This document shows, piece after piece, positions 34,427-45,279 of a stretch of DNA of 64,000 bases. Every line of letters starts with the position of its first letter. Within the stretch, counting starts at the first letter, position 1. The notes below the pieces were generated by a model. The model saw only the letters and a list, made by a program, of their open reading frames with translations, ran no database searches and had not been told where the DNA came from. This stretch comes from Hippopus hippopus. Lineage: Eukaryota > Mollusca > Bivalvia > Cardiida > Cardiidae. The position numbers and the translations under genes were made by a program. The stretch is taken from NCBI GenBank assembly GCA_946811185.2, contig OX328097.1:11230252-11294251 (forward strand). The letters are read 5' to 3'.

Positions 34427-34768
34427 ATGGTAAATTGTGCAGCCTATGGCTGCAACGTCGATTCGGGAACTCATAGAATTAGTATTTTCAAATTTCAGAA
34501 GGAATTAATAAGGAGGAAACTATGGATTCAACGTTTAAACCGGGGCCGGACAGTAGCGACGGATTTTTTGCCCTCGGTTCATTCGAAATTGTGTCTGAAA
34601 TACTTCGATGACAGTCAGTTCTTAATAAGTCCAAAACTCGCAAAAGAAGTTGGTTATAGGAATTTTAAGCTGCGGTTAAAACCTGACGCTGTGCCGACAT
34701 TATTCGAAACTCCGAGTCGAAAGGAGATACTTAACAAAATTATAGATTCATCCAAAATCATAACATAA
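34427..34768 (+). CDS. THAP-domain protein of the transposon
   Basis: 113 residues. N-terminal MVNCAAYGC gives the first two zinc ligands; W33, LCLKYF (C56) and AVPTLF (88-93) are THAP hallmarks. The fourth C2CH ligand, normally His in C-x2-H, is Tyr59, so zinc binding should be weakened. THAP domains bind DNA and in transposons recognise the element's ends. The frame ends 20 residues after the domain without a catalytic part, so this is a truncated transposase or a stand-alone DNA-binding protein. Confidence 0.7.
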   Translation: MVNCAAYGCNVDSGTHRISIFKFQKELIRRKLWIQRLNRGRTVATDFLPSVHSKLCLKYFDDSQFLISPKLAKEVGYRNFKLRLKPDAVPTLFETPSRKEILNKIIDSSKIIT

Positions 34769-34849
34769 ATTTTGCAAATAAACAAAGTCGACATTGTTCA
34801 AATGATGTAAACTTTCAAGGGATAATAATCATTCTTTGAACAGCAAACA

Positions 34850-34935
34850 TCATTTTCTTCCCACACTGTTTTTCAAACACTCTTTCTTTGCGTATTGGAA
34901 ACTAGATCTAGGGTTTGTATGGTAAAGGGTGAAGT
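34850..34935. mobile_element. Family A fragment inside the THAP element
   Basis: Right-hand flank of family A (CATTTTCTTCCCACACTG ... TATGGTAAAGGG) without the left half. Confidence 0.5.
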
Positions 34936-35424
34936 CAGTACCTGGCTACCCCAAGTCACGGTCATAAATGTTAATCCATCACAAACCAGTTGAAACAATA
35001 CAGGAAATGATTATATAAGATTTGCATATCTCACCTCTTTACACTGTAATGTTTGTTTGTGACAGTAAACCCATGTTACAGCTTTTAACCCATACACTAC
35101 TTCTCTTTGACATTTCACTCTTAAAAATTATTTGACAACTTACATGCATTTTGAACAAATTTGAATTATATCAATACAATTTTGATTTGTGGATATTTCC
35201 TTTTCCTATCCATATTATGTCTTCTAGACAGGCTACCGAGAAAAATGTTTTGAACATGTCAGTATGAAACTATTGAAAATGCACATTTGACACAAGTCAT
35301 TTTCTCTGATAATCAGACAAAAGTGAGAAAATTAAAAATAACATTTTTTTTTTTTTAAATTAGGAAACAGAATGTTTTTGACCAGTCTCACACACCAATT
35401 CTTTTACCTCAAAATTCTGATCTT

Positions 35425-35620
35425 CAACCACCCTAATGGAGAAGGCTTTTGAGGACAGGGTGAAAAAAGGAATAAATCCTGATACCCAGAGTAATTTTCT
35501 TTTCCTACAATATTTTCTACCCTCAAACCTATTGTCAAGGCCACATTTGATCTGTGGTCTGCAAATACTTTCGGTGTGGAGTGGACAAGTCTAAAGTTTT
35601 GCCATCTGTGTAAGGAGCCT
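35425..35620. mobile_element. Family A element, decayed, inside the THAP element
   Basis: Diverged hairpin and the phrase GCAAATACTTTCGGTGTGGA. The right end GTAAGGAG has no clear TTAA. Confidence 0.45.
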
Positions 35621-35726
35621 AACCCTAACCCAAATGATAAAAAATTAGAATAATTCAAATCCACAGCATATAAATATGACCGATAAAATGTGATTGTTTA
35701 TTGGAATTTAGTTTAACTTAGTTTAA

Positions 35727-36029
35727 CCCTTTACCAAACAATCCTTTGTTTTAACGACCCTTGTGAAGAAAGAAAAACCTTTTGAAAACATTGTAGGTAA
35801 AGGAGAAAATGCTGGTAACCAGTATTTTCTCCTTTTTCTACAATGTTTTTTACCCCATCAAAGACAAGTACAAACATGTGAGTAAAATTTATTTTGTTGA
35901 CTCCAAATGCTTTCAGTTCGGTTGAGTCAATAAATTTGACGTTCATTTTTTGAAATATTTAACTTTATCTTGTCGTCTGCAAGTGATTTCAATTTGGACC
36001 TGTATAATATTTTGTCGTTTGGTAAAGAG
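35727..36029. mobile_element. Family A TTAA element inside the THAP element
   Basis: TTAA 35723-35726 and 36030-36033, CCCTTTACCA start, perfect hairpin near 35790-35850. An extra about 80-bp repeat of the right flank (GTCGTCTGCAAGTG) makes it 303 bp. Confidence 0.7.
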
Positions 36030-36951
36030 TTAAAAAAAGAAAATATTGTGGATAAAGGACCAACTGATAGTTACCAGCTTTTTCTATGTTTTTACAATGA
36101 ATCTGAAGTCGTCTATACTGCAATTTGACCGGAATGTCAGTATTAACCGCTCATTCCCTAGAAGATGGTAGACCAATTTGAGACTTACCCAAATTGAAAC
36201 AATTTGCATAAGACAAACAAGAACTGAACAAATTACGATTCAGAGTTTAAGACTTCCACAGACAAGCTCTATATGGAACATACAATAGCTATACATGTAT
36301 GATAAATTTTTGCATTGAATGGATCATGTGGACAAGGTAAACAGCAAAAAAGTATTTCACACAGGTAGATCCCCTCTCCCTCTCCCTGATGTTCATGTAT
36401 TTCCGTATGGTAAGAAATACAACTAAAATAGTTTTCAAAATAATTTTGAGAATTAACTCTTAATAATCTCGGAACATATTCTTTTATCAAATTTCATGCT
36501 GGTTAATAGCATTTCAAAATATTCTTATTCTCATGAAAATCGTGACTTATTGTGTAACCCTTCACCCACGAGAGAATAAACTTGTACCCGTCAATGTTTA
36601 CAGAATTCTTTACAAGGTACAAATATCAACAAGGACCCATCAACAAATAGTTAGAACTAACATCTCACGATTATCAATCGTAAAAGTCAAGAAAAGGGTT
36701 ATTTGACATGAAACTAAAGTGTCGGGGAAATGTCTTCAAAAGTGTCGGGGAACTGTCTTGTCGTGGAACTGTCTTGAAACCGGTTTTTTTTTTTTTGTTG
36801 TTGTTGTTTAATTCCGCCCGTTAATCTACTGAAATTGCTTCACGTGAAACAAAGTTTATGCCATACACTTAATTTTATCATGTATAGAATAATATTTCTG
36901 TAAGCGATGTTTGCCCCGAATAGACGTATTTCAATAGCGCGCAATACTCAA

Positions 36952-37142
36952 CACGTTGAAAAGTCCGGCATAACATCGTCATTTTCGTCATCAGTGGGCG
37001 AAAAGTTACTTTTATCTTCATCATCAGAAACTTAATAAGTTTCTTTAAAAATTGGTTCGTACATGTACGGCCTTACCGGCCCAGAATCGTCTATTTCTTC
37101 GTCTTTAATATCGCTCAGTTCACTATCGTAAACAACGTCCAT
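36952..37142 (-). pseudogene. Acidic N-terminal remnant of a transposon protein
   Basis: From ATG at 37142: MDVVYDSELSDIKDEEIDDS, then RPYMYEPIFKETY, TAA, and in the same frame VSDDEDKSNFSPTDDE. The PYxxEP block followed by Ser/Asp/Glu runs resembles N-termini of transposon-associated proteins common in aquatic invertebrates (annotated 'P2X7-like' or zinc-ribbon proteins). That is a memory-based guess. It points inward from the element's right end, opposite to the THAP gene. Confidence 0.45.
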
Positions 37143-37357
37143 ATTGAAACAAGCTCTCCTATGACGTCACAAATCAAGGGACGCAACAATAAGTAAGGGA
37201 GATAAGCGATGCAATAAAAATTAATAAGCAGAAATATGAATTGAAAAAAAGTACTTTTACTAATTTTTTTTTCTAATTACAACATTACCAGGTTACCATT
37301 TGATAAGTGTAGATTTGAAAATTAACCATATCTGAAACTTGTTGATATGCCCTTTAA

Positions 37358-38621
37358 AGAACATGGCATAGGTGATAGTCTTCTCAAGTGGCTGACTAGT
37401 TATCTTGAAAATAGGAAGCAAAAAGTTGTAATACAAGCATCAGAATATACATTTCTGCCCTTAAAAAAAGCAGGAGTACCGCAAGGCTCGGTCCTTGGGC
37501 CTCTTTTGTTTCTCATTTATGTAAATGATATTACAGAATCACTGTTAAGTCTTACTAGATTATATGCAGACGACAGTTCTCTTTATTATTCTGCTACATC
37601 ACTACAAGATATAGAGGGTACGGCTCGTATAATAAATCATGACCTAAGAAATGTTTCAATATGGGCAAAACAATGGTTGGTTGATTTCAACCCAAATAAA
37701 ACGGAAGCTGTTATGTTTTCCTCAAAAAAGGATCATAGTGAGCCAGTACTTTTTTTTGAAAATACTAGAATTAAAATTGTAGATCAACATAAACATCTTG
37801 GTATAACCCTAAGTAGTTCAGGTCAATGGAATGACCATATAAATAATAATTTAGTGGCTGCATCAAAAATAATTCATATTATGCGGAGACTTCAATTTAC
37901 TTTACTCGTGCAGCCTTAAATCAAGTTTATCTATCTTATGTAAGACCTATCCTTGAATATTCATCGATAGTATGGGATGTCTGCTCAGATTTATGTTAAG
38001 ATTCTATTGAAAAATTACAAAATGAAGCTGAAAGAATTGTAACAGTCCTCACAAGATCAGTATCTCTTGAAAATCTTTACCGAGAATGTGGTTGGGAAAC
38101 ACTATCGTCCAGAAGAAAAAAACTCTAAGTTGTGTTTTATGTATAAAGTTTCTAATAATCTTGTCCGACAATATATAGAAGAATTAATTCCGCCATTAGT
38201 TGGCAACAGATCGCAATATCAGCTGAGAGACAGCTAAAATTACGAGAACATACATACTAGAACAAATATTTTACAAAAGTCATGTATCCCCTCTTCAATT
38301 TCTCTTTGGAACAATCTAGAACAAGAAGTAAGAAGTAGTACAACATATAGTTCGTTTAAATCCAAACTTTCTGATAAGACGAGGCCTGTCAAAATTTCAA
38401 AAATATACTGTATTGGAAATATATATATCTCAGTTCTTCATGCACGGTTAAGAAACAATTGTAGTCATTGAAACGAAGATCTTTACCTCAATCATTTAAG
38501 ATTCGACCCCATGTGTGATTGTAATAATGGGGTTGAAAATGCTGAACAATATTTTTTCAAATGCTACCGTTATTCTGATTTAAGAATCTCATTTTTTCGA
38601 GCAACAAGGGAATTACACCCT
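37358..38621 (+). pseudogene. LINE reverse transcriptase, right piece and C-terminal zinc finger
   Basis: Continues the RT after the THAP insertion: EHGIGDSLLKWLTSYLENRK, AGVPQGSVLGPLLFLIYVND, then the catalytic YADD at about 37561-37572. A long open frame runs to 37919, then slips. The thumb (YLSYVRPILEYSSIVWD), SIEKLQNEAERIV and a C-terminal zinc finger (CDCNNGVENAEQYFFKCYRY) can be followed to RATRELHPL, where the inverted pair begins. The frameshifts mean it is inactive. Confidence 0.8.
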
Positions 38622-38625
38622 TTAA

Positions 38626-39172
38626 AGGTGGCCCTTCAGATTTTGGGACGAAAATTTTACAAAAATACAAAAAAATCATCCTTGTACTCCCAAAGCCTTT
38701 TAATTTTCATTCATAAAACCCCAGTAGTCGAAAACCATCCGACAACAAGAGAAATTAGAGATTTACTACGGCCCAGGTCGACACCGACGGGAAACACGGT
38801 CTATTTTTATATGAGCAAGTCGCTCATTTACATACCGGAAATACACAGACAAAGCTTCAAACACAGCGTCCGAAGGAGACATTATGGAAAATAATTACAT
38901 GTTTGTTATGTTATGGAATTTAAGCGTCATTAGTCACGTGCCAGTCCCTTGACATTCCCACAATGCTTTCTTGATTTCTGGCGCGAAATCTGAAAATACC
39001 TTAACAGGCTACGTAGCCTTTTAAGGGAACACCATCAATTTTTTTTTTTTTTTTTTTTTTTGTAATTTTATGATTCTTAATTAATGATGATTTGTAATGT
39101 TTTTCCATATAAATTTCAGTGATATATATATTTTTTAATTTGGTGAGATGTGAAAAATCTGAATACCCACCT
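38626..39172 (+). mobile_element. 547-bp TTAA element, copy 1 of an inverted pair
   Basis: Bounded by TTAA 38622-38625 and 39173-39176. Ends are AGGTGGCCCTTCAGATTTTG and the inverse of AGGTGGGTATTCAGATTTTT. TTAAAGG ends suggest the Kolobok/T2 group. A 20-base T run is at about 39040-39060. An open frame of about 90 codons is shared with copy 2 but is probably not a gene. Confidence 0.75.
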
Positions 39173-39176
39173 TTAA

Positions 39177-39723
39177 AGGTGGGTATTCAGATTTTTCACA
39201 TCTCACCAAATTAAAAAATATATGTATCACTGAAATTTATATGGAAAAACAATACAAATCATCATTAATTAAGAATCATAAAATTATAAAAAAAAAAAAA
39301 AATTTTTTTTTTGATGGTGTTCCCTTAAAAGGCTACGTAGCCTCTTAAAGTATTTTTAGATTTCGCGCAAGAAATCAAAAAAGCATAGTGGGAATGTCAA
39401 GTGACTGGCACGTGACTAATGACGCTTAAATTCCGTAACATAACGAACATGTAATTATTTTCCATTATGTCTCCTTCGGACGCTATGTTTGAAGCTTTGT
39501 CTGTGTATTTCCGGTATGTAAATGAGCGACTTGCTCATATAAAAATAGACCGTGTTTCCCGTCGGTGTCGACCTGGGCCGTAGTAAATCTCTAATTTCTC
39601 TTGTTGTCGGATGGTTTTCGACTACTGGGGTTTTATGAATGAAAATTAAAAGGCTTTGGGAGTATAAGGATGGTTTTTTTGTTTTTTTGTAAAATTTTCG
39701 TCCCAAAATCTGAAGGGCCACCT
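39177..39723 (-). mobile_element. 547-bp TTAA element, copy 2 of an inverted pair
   Basis: Same length as copy 1 and nearly identical over its whole length in opposite orientation. It shares TTAA 39173-39176 with copy 1 and has its own at 39724-39727. The A run and AT-rich core mirror those of copy 1. Confidence 0.75.
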
Positions 39724-39729
39724 TTAAAG

Positions 39730-40602
39730 CCAGAAGACCAAATGTCAAGGGCCGCCCATCGAAAATGCAATTATTTACCCCTACCACGTCTGGTCAACAC
39801 ACCGGGTTTAAAAAATAATGTTTCTCTGACAAATTTGGCTTTTTTCATGCGACATAGGAAAAAGTAAAAGCCAAAAAGGCGCTGATTTCCATTCTGGTAC
39901 GACAAGCGTGCACTGACATTTCTCTTTTTGAATTTTCCTTATACATTTCGCAATGAGTTTCGGAGGCTGTACAACCCAGTTATTCTCACCATTCCTGCTA
40001 TATTTAAACGCATCCAGGCCTGAAGTGCCCGAACACCAGAAACGAGAATTGTATTGGACACATTTGGCATTATAGTTATGGGCAAATCTGTCAAAAGTAT
40101 GCGAACCCCACCTGAAGTTTAACTCTGCGTACATTTCATCACTGATCGACCAGTCGTCACTATCAAATGCTCGACTTAATTGGTCTGCTTCTTTATGCAA
40201 TGCCCTCGGCCCCCAAACTGACTTGAGCTTGACATTATTCCGATTGCAAAAAGTTTCTAGTCCCAATGCAGTTGTCTGCAAATCGGGCTTACGGCTACCA
40301 ACATGCATTATACTACAGGCATTTCTGCTGTCAGACTTAACGCTTACCAGTTTACCTTTCAGTATGTCTTCGTAAGAATTGAAAAATCGACATACAGCCT
40401 CTAGTTCTCTCCGAGTAGAACTTGAATCTGCTTCCAATGCAGACCAAGCACTAAATACCTGACTATTGGCCACGCCATCTGTATAGCCACCATACCCTGT
40501 GGCACTGGCAACAACATAAGCATTCATACACTCCGTTGTGCAAAACAAGTCAGCCGACTCCAAAATCGCATTCATTTGACTTGGTAAGATTTTTTCTTTC
40601 AA
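39730..40602 (-). pseudogene. DIRS RNase H and C-terminal domain
   Basis: An open frame of 264 codons (40602-39808) carries ASATGYGGYTDGV, STRRELEAVCRFF, VKSDSRNACSIM, KSVWGPRALHKEADQLSRAF, then WGSHTFDRFAHNYN and SRFWCSGTSGLDAFKYS. These are the RNase H active-site regions and the conserved tail of DIRS polyproteins. After a frameshift near 39808 the link region FVRETLFFKPGVLTRRGRGK ... FDGRPLTFGLLAL continues to 39730, where the 547-bp element begins. Confidence 0.85.
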
Positions 40603-41715
40603 AACTCCAACTCATCTAGAGCAAACTTATCAAGTGCCACTGCAGAATTCCAACTGGTTCGTTCAGAGATAGATTTGTACAAAAAACGCGAATGCAGTCG
40701 AACCACTTTTCCCATGACACATTGTATGGATAACAGCTGACCAACCATGGCTGCAACTAGTCGAACTGAAATCAATTCCTTGCCATACTGAACACGTGTT
40801 ATCAATAAATCGAGCAGCTCTAGCGCTCTATACATTCTCTCCAAACTGAAAGAAACCGTACCCTTCAAGGCATTGCAATCCAAGCCAAACCATCTGGCAC
40901 CTTGCCTAGACTCCCTGCAACACTTCTCATCCGCTATGAAAAAAACCCAAAGCTTATCAAATCTTTCCTCATATAACAACTGGCTTCCACCGCTTTCTGA
41001 TACCCAGTTTCTCCACCCATTCGATCATCGAGGAAAACTACTACTCTATAACTAAGTGCTTTCCATTTTTCAAGCACGGCACGCATGAGTTTTGTAAAAA
41101 TATATCCCACAGTAGGCAAACAGTGTAGCAATAAGATCTTTTGCACTTTCCATCATACCATGCAAAACCTAAATACTTGCAATCCTCAGGATATATCATG
41201 GTGATAAGCTCCCCTTATATCGAATGTAAAGAGATAATCTCCCCTCGAAAATATCTGTTTGGCGACAGAATGATCCTCGTAATGACATTTAAACACGCGA
41301 AAAGAGGCATTAGGACTTTTGCGTAAAGTGTCGTCTCGGATCAGCCTACGCACTCCGCGCAGGCTAATCCGAAACGACACTTTCTGTTTATATGTAATTT
41401 TCTGCTTTGCGAAAGTCTACTGTGGGACAAAATCTAATGTAGTCGTAAAGTGTCGTCTCGGATTAGCCTGAGCGGACTGCACAGGCTGATCCGAGACGAC
41501 ACTTTACGCAAAAGTCTGAATGTCCCTTTTCGCGTGTTGCAGGCCATATGCGGAGCTACCGACTCTTCTCGAATGCAACCCTTTTTCAACGATCTTTTAT
41601 CTCCCCAGCGACGAAGTCAGAGTAATCTAACGCCGACTTGTTATTCTTTAATTCAAACTTAGATGGAATTCTCATAAAAGGCAAATTGTATCCTTTTTCT
41701 ATAATAATATCTATA
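40599..41715 (-). pseudogene. DIRS reverse transcriptase, fragmented
   Basis: Pieces in order: IEKGYNLPFMRIPSKFELKN (41700-41586), SVAKQIFSRGDYLFTFDIRG with AYHH (41290-41186), VVVFLDDRMGG with the catalytic FLDD (about 41030), and ARWFGLDCNALKGTVSFSLE to ALDKFALDELEF (40979-40599). The finger/palm part between the first two pieces was replaced by the family D element at 41279-41550. Several frame changes. Confidence 0.8.
41279..41550. mobile_element. Family D double-hairpin element inside DIRS RT
   Basis: Two separate inverted repeats (AAGTGTCGTCTCGGATYAGC and inverses at about 41327-41384 and 41446-41508), inside outer ends containing ACACGCGAAAAGRG and CTTTTCGCGTGTTGCAGGCC. Two further copies are at 55799-56068 and 61664-61933. 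Confidence 0.75.
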
Positions 41716-41720
41716 ATAAA

Positions 41721-41987
41721 TGAGCCACGCTCTGGCAAAAGGCAGCTTAATGCATCTCCATGATACATGGTACCAAGCAATCCATCACATGATTATGGAT
41801 CCATAATAGCCACATTTTTGTAACAACCGACTTTATCATCATTTAGAGTGACCCTTGGACATAAACAAATCGGCCAATATCGAAAAAGTTTCGGTTCAGG
41901 TCAGCCTGCGCGGACTGCGCAGGCTGACCTGAATCGATACTTTTCGCAGATCCATTAAGCCCCCTTTTCACAGAGCATGGCTCAAAT
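41721..41987. mobile_element. Family B element inside DIRS
   Basis: Ends GAGCCACGCTCTGGCAAAAG and TTTTCACAGAGCATGGCTC; palindrome GGTCAGCCTGCGCGGACTGC / GCGCAGGCTGACC at 41897-41932. Lies between ORF1 and RT. Confidence 0.75.
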
Positions 41988-42015
41988 GCGTCTGCATTTG
42001 CGTCTTTCCAATGCT

Positions 42016-42773
42016 CTATACAATTTTTAAACGGCCAATCGGCGATGCCGAACCTACAATCGAACCTTCTGTCAATATGCTTTCATTAAAACCCTCATTA
42101 TCAGATGCTTTCTCAGAAAAAGAACATTTGACAGGTAAATTACTTATCTGTACATTCTTGAAGCTCGTCGAGGGCTCAATGACCGCTTTACAGTCATCCC
42201 TCCAATGACCCAACTTCCCACATCGAAAACAAGACCCAGGTCTAGCCGTCCGCGTTGTACCACTCTGTACCAACTCTGTAGACTGTTTGTTGATCTAAGC
42301 CGTTGGTGTGTAAGGCCGGTATCGTCTGCTCGAGTATCGCTTCCCCTGGCGCGCTTTCCTTTCCGTCTGGTTGTATGCCCGCTGAATTCTCTTCTCATCG
42401 TCGGAGTCGTCTGCTAGTGGATTACAAACGTATTCCTGTACCACCTTCCAACCATCCGCGGACGAGTCCGTAAGCTTTTTTGTCAATGGTTGATAAAACA
42501 AATACCTTCTGCTGTGTTTCCCTTGGCTCCAGATATAGCTTCAATATTTCCAGCGGACGCCTCCTGCAGGTAACCGTCAGCCTGGTTCAAGCTGTCCAGC
42601 TGACGACTATTCGCCTTGAACTGCTCCTCGAGACAAGTTCTTCTAAAAGTGTAAGTGTCCGAACTTCCGATACTCTGCTGAATGGCAGACAATTGAGACT
42701 GCGATAATTCACGCTGGTTTACATTAATACGCTGCTCAAAGCCCCTCAACTTGGCACTCATAAGTTCCTCCAT
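42016..42773 (-). pseudogene. DIRS ORF1 (Gag-like) with zinc knuckle
   Basis: Three overlapping frames. MEELMSAKLRGFEQRINVNQ (from 42773) is a coiled coil. Next comes WKVVQEYVCNPLADDSDDEK with a basic tail RYSSRRYRPYTP. Then CFRCGKLGHWRDDC (about 42235-42190) is a perfect CX2CX4HX4C knuckle for nucleic-acid binding. Two frameshifts separate them. Confidence 0.75.
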
Positions 42774-43091
42774 TTGTGAAAGAAGCGTAGAAAAACCAAA
42801 GCGCTAAAACGTAGATTTGATACGGTCAGTTTGCCGTCTTCAGGTAGAGTGACCACTATACACGTCTACCCAGACAGACATAAGCTCACTTTACCTGTTT
42901 CACGTGCTCCGCCCCGGCTCATTAAACTCAAACCACTGTGTTGAACTAGGTTACGCGAAGACAATCCTTTCGCGCTATTCTAAACGAAACGCGCGAAATA
43001 ACCATTCCCGATGGCCGTCGACGTTTATAGATCACAACAGGCGTTTTCCAAATGCCAAAGGCACGGCCGGCGAAGAACGGTAACATAAATG

Positions 43092-43356
43092 AATCTTGCT
43101 CTTTGAAAAGGGGGGGCTAAATGCATCTGCAAAAAGTATCGACACAGGTCAACCTTCGCAGTCTGCACAGGCTGACCTGGGCCGAAATTTTTGCCATTGG
43201 TCAATTTTCTGAATCTCTAAGAAACCAGTCTACCACGTAATGCAGGCGTTTGCTAGACAAAGTGGTTTTTACGGAACTACAATTATGTGATGTCTTGCTT
43301 GGTACAGTGCATTACGGAGATGCATTGTACCCTCTTTAGACAGAACACGACTCATA
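43092..43356. mobile_element. Family B element
   Basis: GAATCTTGCTCTTTGAAAAG start, palindrome AGGTCAACCTTCGCAGTCTG / GGCTGACCTGG at 43146-43182, end TTTAGACAGAACACGACTC. Confidence 0.7.
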
Positions 43357-43395
43357 TTTTTTTCTTAATTCAGGACGTCTCTGTAACTGTTTTAA

Positions 43396-43605
43396 CCCTT
43401 TACCACACAATCCCGACTTTTAACGACCCTGGGAATGAAGCCTTTTGAAAACATAATGGGAAAAGGAGAAAATGCTGGTAACCAGCATTTTCTCCTTTTC
43501 CCACAATGTTTTCTACCCTTCCCCAAAACAATTTTTAATTTTTCACTCACATTCATATTGTTGTGTGGTCTGCAGATACTTTCAATTTGGACAAGTCTAA
43601 ATGGA
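43396..43605. mobile_element. Family A element, right-truncated
   Basis: TTAA 43392-43395, CCCTTTACCACACAATCCC, perfect hairpin 43450-43507. The right end is lost after GGACAAGTCTAAAT. Confidence 0.75.
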
Positions 43606-43783
43606 TTATGAGGAATTTTGCACATGGAACCAAAGATTGGTCCTAAAATTTATTTGACTAAAAAAAAAAAGGAGGTTAAGCCAACGCAACAATTGTCACA
43701 ACACCTATTAGTTCATGGCAACATATGCCGGACGGCCGACGATAGACTACTACCTGTAACATAATAATATTTTCTAGGCACTA

Positions 43784-43827
43784 ATACAATACACAATACA
43801 ACACAATACAATACAATACAATACAAT
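43784..43827. repeat. (ATACA)n microsatellite
   Basis: Pentanucleotide run with two interruptions. Confidence 0.85.
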
Positions 43828-44169
43828 CCGATGTTTTTTCTTTTAATTGTAAATGTAGGTCACCGACCCAAAATACAGCATTACAGAAAAGTGCATATTA
43901 CATGTTATACGTCCCCTTACATAACGTTAATACATGCAATTATTTCACCTCTTTATTAAAACAAAACCCATTTGTTAATGACCATCAGACACAAAACACG
44001 TGAAAACATTGTCGGAAAAGGACAAAAAAAGCTTATACATGTATTCATAATTTACCCCTTTCCTCTATACTTTAAAAGATAAAATCTCCCGGTTTAGGCC
44101 ACTCTTAATTTGTTGTCTGTTAATGCTTTCAACGGGTGCAAATCTATCTGTTTTATACTGTCTTGCGAA

Positions 44170-45080
44170 GTGTTGCAGATGTGTGAACCATACAGTAAAT
44201 ATTACTAATTAAAGAAAAATTCTGTGAAACTATCAGGTAAAACTACAGAAAGGGAAATAAGAATGGCATACATCTAGATCAAAACCGTTAAAAAAATAAA
44301 TTGTTATCAATGTTTTCATCCCGAACGAGTCTAAAAGTTGTATTCCCTGTCAAAGTATTGAGAAATTTCCCTTGCGTTCAAGGCTCGGCAAATTTGTGAA
44401 ATCCAAACCAGGATATTTCATTCTCTGGAAAAGTGATGAAACATTTCCCTTGTGTTCAAAAAAGTCTGAAATTAATGAAGAATGATATACGATGTTACAG
44501 AATGCCGTTGAAGGTTTGTGGTCACTTTAGTCGATTCCATTGTCATTTTGATTGAGGAAGGCAACGGTACTCGTTATGAGTGCTTCCACAGACGCTCGAT
44601 GCATTGGAAAGGGCACTTCCACCATAGTCGCAAAGCCATAAGTGGAGATTCTGTCAAGCCTGGTTTTTCAGTCGGTAACGTTCATGGCTTGAGCTCAGGT
44701 CTGCGATTCGTTTCCCTAGCTGGACCAAATTCTTTCTGAGGATTGGTGATGGACGTTACTACAGGATTCATTCCTCTTACATTGTACATCGCTGATCATT
44801 GTTTCGACAATGCTGACGATCTCGTTGTTATTGTTCTGGTCAAGTTCTAGAATTGAAACTAGAACTAGAATAAAATTTAGATATATGGTTAAAATTAAAC
44901 ACGAACACGGTTCTTCTGAGTTCAAGTTCATTGCCTTAACCACTCGGCAAAGGACCAAACATACGTACCGGGCCCTGATCGACAGCTGAAGATACAACCC
45001 ACTAAAATATAGGAAAGATTTACTTGAGGCTATGCCGTCCGCAAAAGCCAATGTTCTTGCCTTTGGTGCTTTTACTCTTT
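44170..45080. other. Unassigned sequence
   Basis: No protein motif in any frame and no repeat that I recognise; reading frames of 73 and 122 codons here look random. Confidence 0.4.
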
Positions 45081-45084
45081 CCAA

Positions 45085-45279
45085 TCTATAGACGACACCA
45101 GAAGCTTTTGTGGACAGTGTAGATCAAGATCAGACTGCACAGAACATGCAGTCTGATCTCTGATCTACACTGTTCACTGCTTTATTTCATATTGTGACCG
45201 AGCTGTCTGTTGATCTTGCTTAGGAAATGTATTTTTAGCCTTTGAGAAAATGCAATTTATCCTTTCAGTAGTGGAAGAG
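45085..45279. mobile_element. Family C element
   Basis: Core hairpin 45112-45174 (CAGTGTAGATCAAGATCAGA with inverse); right end GGAAGAG followed by TTAA 45280-45283. Confidence 0.65.

Larger units (their letters stand above)
34116..37353. mobile_element. Kolobok-like TTAA DNA transposon with THAP gene (3238 bp)
   Basis: TTAA duplicated at 34112-34115 and 37354-37357. Termini are AGGGCAAATC and the inverse of AGGGCATATC, so the ends read TTAAAGGGC, close to the TTAAAGGRR of T2/Kolobok elements. Sub-terminal inverted sequences CGCTTATCTCCC and TGACGTCA occur at both ends (34298-34328; 37162-37210). Removing the element and one TTAA rejoins the LINE frame exactly (FKLK|EHGIGD). It carries a THAP-domain gene and an acidic remnant. 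Its middle (34800-36900) lacks a transposase and contains family A elements. Confidence 0.75.
33027..42773 (-). mobile_element. DIRS-type tyrosine-recombinase retroelement, broken and invaded
   Basis: Minus-strand order: ORF1 with zinc knuckle (42773-42016), reverse transcriptase (about 41715-40599), RNase H (40602-39730), then after a 5.9-kb interruption the tyrosine recombinase (about 33800-33027). This order, the FLDD-type RT and the R...HxxR recombinase identify the DIRS order. Every domain has frameshifts or stops. A family B element (41721-41987) and a family D element (41279-41550) sit inside the ORF1/RT part. Confidence 0.85.

Noticed and set aside
38511..39787. Two related frames of about 90 codons (LKVALQILGRKFYK...) on opposite strands as a gene pair
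   Set aside because: They are the same strand of the two inverted 547-bp elements; codons continue from the LINE or DIRS on either side and show no known domain.
44716..45084. 122-codon minus-strand reading frame
   Set aside because: No motif, no homologue recognised, and no splice context; base composition like the surrounding intergenic DNA.
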